This document shows, piece by piece, positions 17,130 to 20,506 of a stretch of DNA of 20,506 nucleotides. The DNA comes from Russula earlei. Its lineage: Eukaryota; Basidiomycota; Agaricomycetes; Russulales; Russulaceae. The stretch lies in assembly GCA_025769875.1 (NCBI GenBank), contig JAGFNK010000836.1:1-20506 (forward strand). The letters are read 5' to 3'. Position 1 is the stretch's first letter. Each line of letters begins with the position of its first letter. A model generated the notes under the pieces. That model was not told where the DNA came from and made no database searches. It saw only the letters and a list, made by a program, of their open reading frames with translations. Made by a program: the position numbers and the translations under genes.

Positions 17130-19514
17130 CTAGACAACAGTTATAGTCCAATGGCCGTTGTTCCAAGGATATGCAATGGTGTAGGCTGGTTTCAGTCGAA
17201 TAGTGTCGGGTCTTCCTTGGTGCTTTCTCAAGTGGATTTCGGGAGTATTCTTCGGTGATGCTGCTTTGGGTCAAGACTACTCGGGTTTTCCACAAGTATC
17301 CTTCGAATTCTGCTGGTGAGATAGCAAAGTCATTTATCTCTCTGGTGGGATGTTGATACACTACAAAGTGTGTCGTTCTAAGATGCCAAGCCTCCATGCA
17401 ATAGTTCTTGAATTCAAGTAGTTCCCTCTTTGAACGCGTAGGTAGGTTTAGGGCTAAGAAAGATTGTTCTGGTAGATAGGAGTGAAGTTCAGTATTTCTA
17501 ATATCGATACTATCAGGTGATTCAACAAAGGGCGATGCAAAGGGCTGAGAAGGTACGATAGGTGTAGGAATACGAGAGGTAAACAGGGGTACGTAGGCGT
17601 CAGGGGGAGTAGGAGGTAATGGTCTTTCAACAAGGAATCCTCTTGCTTGGGAACTGTTTCTCTAGAGGGAGCTCTCTGAGGCGTCGCACATCTTCTGTGT
17701 CGAGGAGCCAGAATTACTGAAATGGGAGGTGGTAATTGCCTGGTGTCCACAAGGTAATTCCGTCAGGAGTAGGAGGTGTATCTGGTCGAAAGTTGCACGT
17801 GCAATACTCTGTCTTGCAGTTACACCTTGCTGTCCACAGGATTTGACTTGGTATTTTCTGTGCTGGCAGACCAACGTTCCTGGCTAGTTGGGACGGTGGT
17901 TTGAATTGGTGTGAGGGGTCGAGGGGCAAGACTTGAGGCTTCTAGGATTGCTGGGACAGAATAGTATGCAGGGGGACCAGTATATGAGGCGTCTGGGCTG
18001 GTAATTGCCCAAGGTTGATTGTAGTTGGCATCGTATAACCAAGAGTTAGTTTCCCAATCAAAGGTGTTGTGTATTCCCTGGTACAACAGCAAGTTGGACG
18101 TAAGATTGATTTTCCCTTTGTATTCTGTTGAGGCGTAGGTGGTAGAACTGGACTGGTGAGACTGATAGTAGCTGATGTATGTCCAAGCCAGGTAAAACAG
18201 GCGATACCCTGTCCTTAAAGAATTAACAATGAGATGGTGACGTGGCTGGATGATTCTGGTCCAAAGGTTCAATTCGCTGGAGCGCAGGGATTGATAATCA
18301 ACTGGTTGCCCTTGGATGTTCTTTGCTTGAGCAAGTTGCCAATATAATAGTTGTTGTCGTGCTGGTGGCAGGAGTCAACTAAGGGTTTCAAGATATAATG
18401 CGTGTTCAGTCGTGGCTTAGGAGTTGTCCAAATGGTAAGACTTCAAGGAATTCTTTGACAATGAGATGAGGAAAGTCTTCGTGGGGTGGTTCTATTCCTG
18501 GTACGTCAGTGTAGGTTGGTTAAGGTGGTGACAGGGAATGCGGTGGAGGCCCAAGTTTGATAATGATTTAGGCTTAAGATGTGTCTGGTGATAGCGTCTT
18601 CTTCTTCATCTTCTTCTAAGGCGTATTCTCGAGGCACTTTAGTCAAGGCAAAGGAAGAAAGATTTATTCGATCTTTATTGAAGGCTTACAAGGATGGTTC
18701 TTACTTTTTAAGAACCGTGTGCAAGATCTATGGTTTCGAGATGGTACCTCTCGATTATTTTGAGGGGGTTAGGGGGAATACGAGGCATGAAGCAGAAGCG
18801 AAGTAGCTGGGGGTTAAAGCGGATGGTGTAGACTGTATAAGTCGAATAGTGACATAGAGATACACGGTTACTGTTCTCCTCGAAATGTAAGTAACCGTAA
18901 GCAAAGGCGAGGCGACCGTCCAAGAAGTCGTGTACGATAGATAAGCAAAACGAGCCCTCGTAAGCAGGGCGGTAAATAGCAGGCAAGGTAAGTAGTTTCC
19001 TAAACAAAGAAGTGTTAAAGATGTATGCGATGCGTCCAAGGGGGAAGTCAGCATCCGGGGCGTATATCCTGATGTTGGAACAGATACCGAAGGGGGTTAA
19101 GTTGTACTGGGTGGCAAGGGCAGCGTTGGAAGGTTCCACAGCAAAAGTGTGGACGATGTGTGCATGAAAGGCGGTTGTGTAGGTGTCTGTGAAGGCGCGA
19201 CGACTCAACTGGTCTGAAGTAGGGATGCGTCCCAGGTAGTCTTGGTCATTTAAGTCGTGGAGGGGACGCCACTGCTCACGGGAACGATTGGTGGTGGGAA
19301 GGACGAAGTACTGATGAGGGTGGAACTGGAATGCTGTGCAAGGAGGGTGGTTGAGGAAGCCTTCAGGCAAGGGAGGACGGTCTGCTTGCTGCTGCTCGTT
19401 CTGTGCTGGAGGGGGAGTGTTGACAGGGACAAAGTCACCTGGAACAGGCTGAGCGATGACAGGAGACAATGGTGGGGCTTCTGGGGAGTATAGGATGCTG
19501 AGGGGTGAGGACAT
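17130..19514 (-). pseudogene. ORF0: large unknown ORF between 5' LTR and gag
   Basis: Unrecognised coding region of roughly 795 codons if its frameshifts are ignored. ATG at 19514-19512 is the first ATG after the putative transcript start (19974). The first 268 codons are continuous (to 18711): a Pro-rich start, then an ordered-looking domain with PHQYFVLPTTN, IRIYAPDADFPLGRIAYIF and SIVHDFLDGRLAFAYGYLHF. Coding continues in shifting frames: KVPREYALEEDEED (18640 region), LIVKEFLEVLPFGQ (18460 region), then 18405-17880 with NLWTRIIQPRHHLIVNSL and one TGA (18377-18375). A CxCx4CxC motif (CNCKTEYCTC, 17795-17824) may bind metal. A 145-codon clean stretch (about 17640-17205) contains ELLEFKNYCMEAWHLRT. 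It ends at TAG 17132-17130. No capsid, protease, RT, integrase or membrane motif is visible. It could originally have been two ORFs. Function unknown. Confidence 0.7.
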
Positions 19515-19666
19515 GTCGACTGGGTTGAGGTCCTCAGTGAGAAGTCGAAGGGCAGTGCGTGGGGTAGGTTGCAGAGGAGAAGGGAGGACGCAAGGAGGTG
19601 TTAACCAAGGTGGGGGAGTTAGGAGTGGACACTTGAGCGTTGGCTGGTCAATACAGGGATGATGAG

Positions 19667-19676
19667 AGACTGTCCA
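19667..19676 (-). promoter_or_regulatory. Self-complementary primer-binding site of outer element
   Basis: In minus-strand sense TGGACAGTCT begins 2 nt inside the 5' LTR and is the exact reverse complement of AGACTGTCCA in the LTR (19974 to 19965). That LTR segment starts 33 bases after the start of the TATATAA box, the same geometry as in the inner element. Self-priming is favoured. The TGG start would also be compatible with a tRNA primer, so this case is slightly less certain. Confidence 0.7.
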
Positions 19677-19678
19677 GA

Positions 19679-20506
19679 TGTCAAGACACGTACTGCTGAT
19701 CACTAAGGACTCAGGAGCAGGTGGGCAAGGGTCGGAACAGATGGTACACGGCGTAAACGGCGTTGAACAGGAGGATGAGCCAAACGACTAGAAGATACCA
19801 GATGGGGACTGGTACGTGTTGCAAGAGGCAGAGGCAAAGAGTAGAGGCCAGTGCAGCGAAGGGACTTTAAACAAGGCGGTCGTTGAAGAGTACCTTGAGG
19901 ACGAGGGAGGACTTTAGACTGAGCGGTCGCAGGGGAGTACCCAGGAAGATGAGAGTATCACAAATGGACAGTCTGACTGACTGCCATACTTCATTGGGGC
20001 TTATATACAGTGTACAGGGTCGATTACAAAGAACTGGGACTATTCTAGACTCTTTGGTACCATCCAATAGGACTACAGAGGCATAAACTTGCTTGTGTCA
20101 AGTTTCAGGCTTACTGAGCGCATTACTGATCATTGTGGAGTGATGACATCATTATGATATCACTGTGGAGCGCTTAGTGAGCCTATGAGGTCACTGTGGA
20201 GTCGCTCAGTCAGCCATGATGTCATTGGAGCCTTGATGACATCAGATGAGTTATGCAATGGTTTCTAAGAGTTTGTGCCGCTGTTTCAGGGTTCCTGGTG
20301 GCTGGGTGACCATGTGGCTGCCACGCGATGATTACCCGATTAGGAAACAGGTGCCTGGTCAGTGTTATAGTGCCTTTTGCAATAGGTGATATCTTGCACT
20401 GCAGGAGGGATAGCCCAGAAAACTGGAAGGGAGTTGGTAATGCAAAATGAGAGAGGTCTCTCTTGAGTGAAATAGGACCATCTACTGGCCAGGACCTGGC
20501 CTTGGT
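19679..20506 (-). repeat. 5' LTR of outer element, missing its outermost ~8 bases
   Basis: Matches 3428-4247. The left copy continues for 8 more bases (to TAACA) before its polypurine tract, so this copy should end just past the window. U3 carries the same ~31-bp tandem repeat (about 20130-20250). It is likely the more faithful copy, because the left LTR lacks a base at each of the 8 gap positions. Confidence 0.93.
20000..20007 (-). promoter_or_regulatory. TATA box of outer 5' LTR
   Basis: TATATAAG in minus-strand sense, 33 bases before the segment complementary to the primer-binding site. This suggests transcription starts at about 19974. Between there and 19514 I see no ATG on the minus strand. 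Confidence 0.7.

Larger units (their letters stand above)
3428..20506 (-). mobile_element. Outer Ty3/gypsy chromovirus, partial at right edge
   Basis: LTR retrotransposon on the minus strand. The order in transcription sense is 5' LTR (19679 to beyond the window), primer-binding site, ORF0, gag, protease, RT, RNase H, integrase, chromodomain, polypurine tract, 3' LTR (3428-4255). Without the 7390 bases added by the inner element and its target duplication, it would be about 9.7 kb. Integrase followed by a GPY/F segment and a chromodomain places it in the chromovirus branch of Metaviridae. The two LTR copies differ by about 13 substitutions and 8 single-base gaps over ~820 aligned bases (hand count). 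It is non-functional as read: TGA stops, frameshifts in ORF0, gag and RT, and an interrupted integrase. The extra ORF before gag is the unusual part. Confidence 0.93.

Noticed and set aside
18579..18806. 75-codon plus-strand ORF with a Ser run
   Set aside because: Antisense shadow of the acidic EEDEED segment of ORF0.
19515..19703. Longer N-terminus for ORF0 starting inside the LTR
   Set aside because: The upstream start would be GTG, within LTR sequence and across the primer-binding site. The first ATG is at 19514.
1..20506. CRISPR, tRNA, rRNA or bacterial-style operons
   Set aside because: No regularly spaced short repeats, cloverleaf or rRNA motif was seen, and the gene content is wholly eukaryotic retroelement.

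Overview
The window looks like transposon-packed intergenic DNA of a filamentous fungus, most likely a basidiomycete (Agaricomycetes). This rests on the style of the chromodomain-bearing Ty3/gypsy elements, on a LINE ORF1 of a kind I associate with Agaricomycete genomes, and on the heavy CpG-to-TpG/CpA decay expected of methylated fungal transposons. I see no host gene, rRNA, tRNA or CRISPR array. The species cannot be read from the sequence.

Layout. (1) 1-1927: A/G-rich DNA with no recognised gene. (2) 1928-3167 (+): broken ORF1 of a LINE-type retrotransposon. (3) 3428 to beyond the right edge (-): an 'outer' Ty3/gypsy chromovirus of about 9.7 kb once the insertion in it is subtracted. Its 3' LTR is 3428-4255. 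Its 5' LTR is 19679-20506 and lacks only the last ~8 bases. Between them, in transcription order on the minus strand, lie a very unusual large ORF ('ORF0', 19514 to 17130), gag, protease, RT, RNase H, integrase and chromodomain. (4) 5436-12820 (+): an 'inner' chromovirus of 7385 bp inserted in the opposite orientation inside the outer integrase gene. It has 491-bp LTRs and a clean 5-bp target duplication (GTTCA). It carries gag, pol and an intact third ORF of 415 codons with two CCHC zinc knuckles.

How the parts work together. In both elements the sequence 2 nt inside the 5' LTR is complementary to the LTR segment that starts 33 nt downstream of a TATATAA box. This is the geometry expected for Tf1-type self-priming, where the transcript's own 5' end primes reverse transcription. 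In the inner element gag and pol overlap in the -1 frame at a T TTT TTG slippery heptamer followed by a 9-bp hairpin that contains the gag stop. Both elements encode an integrase GPY/F region and a C-terminal chromodomain, which in this family directs insertion to chromatin.

State. Neither copy is autonomous as read. The inner copy has no frameshift. Its three internal stops are all TGA at positions where CGA (Arg) is expected, its RT catalytic YxDD reads YMDN, and 10 of 11 LTR-LTR differences are CpG transitions. The outer copy also has TGA stops at Arg positions plus many single-base frameshifts between about 14.1 and 18.7 kb.

Most novel candidates: the ~795-codon ORF0 upstream of gag, whose ATG is the first on the predicted transcript and which almost abuts the gag ATG; and the intact zinc-knuckle ORF3 downstream of pol in the inner element.
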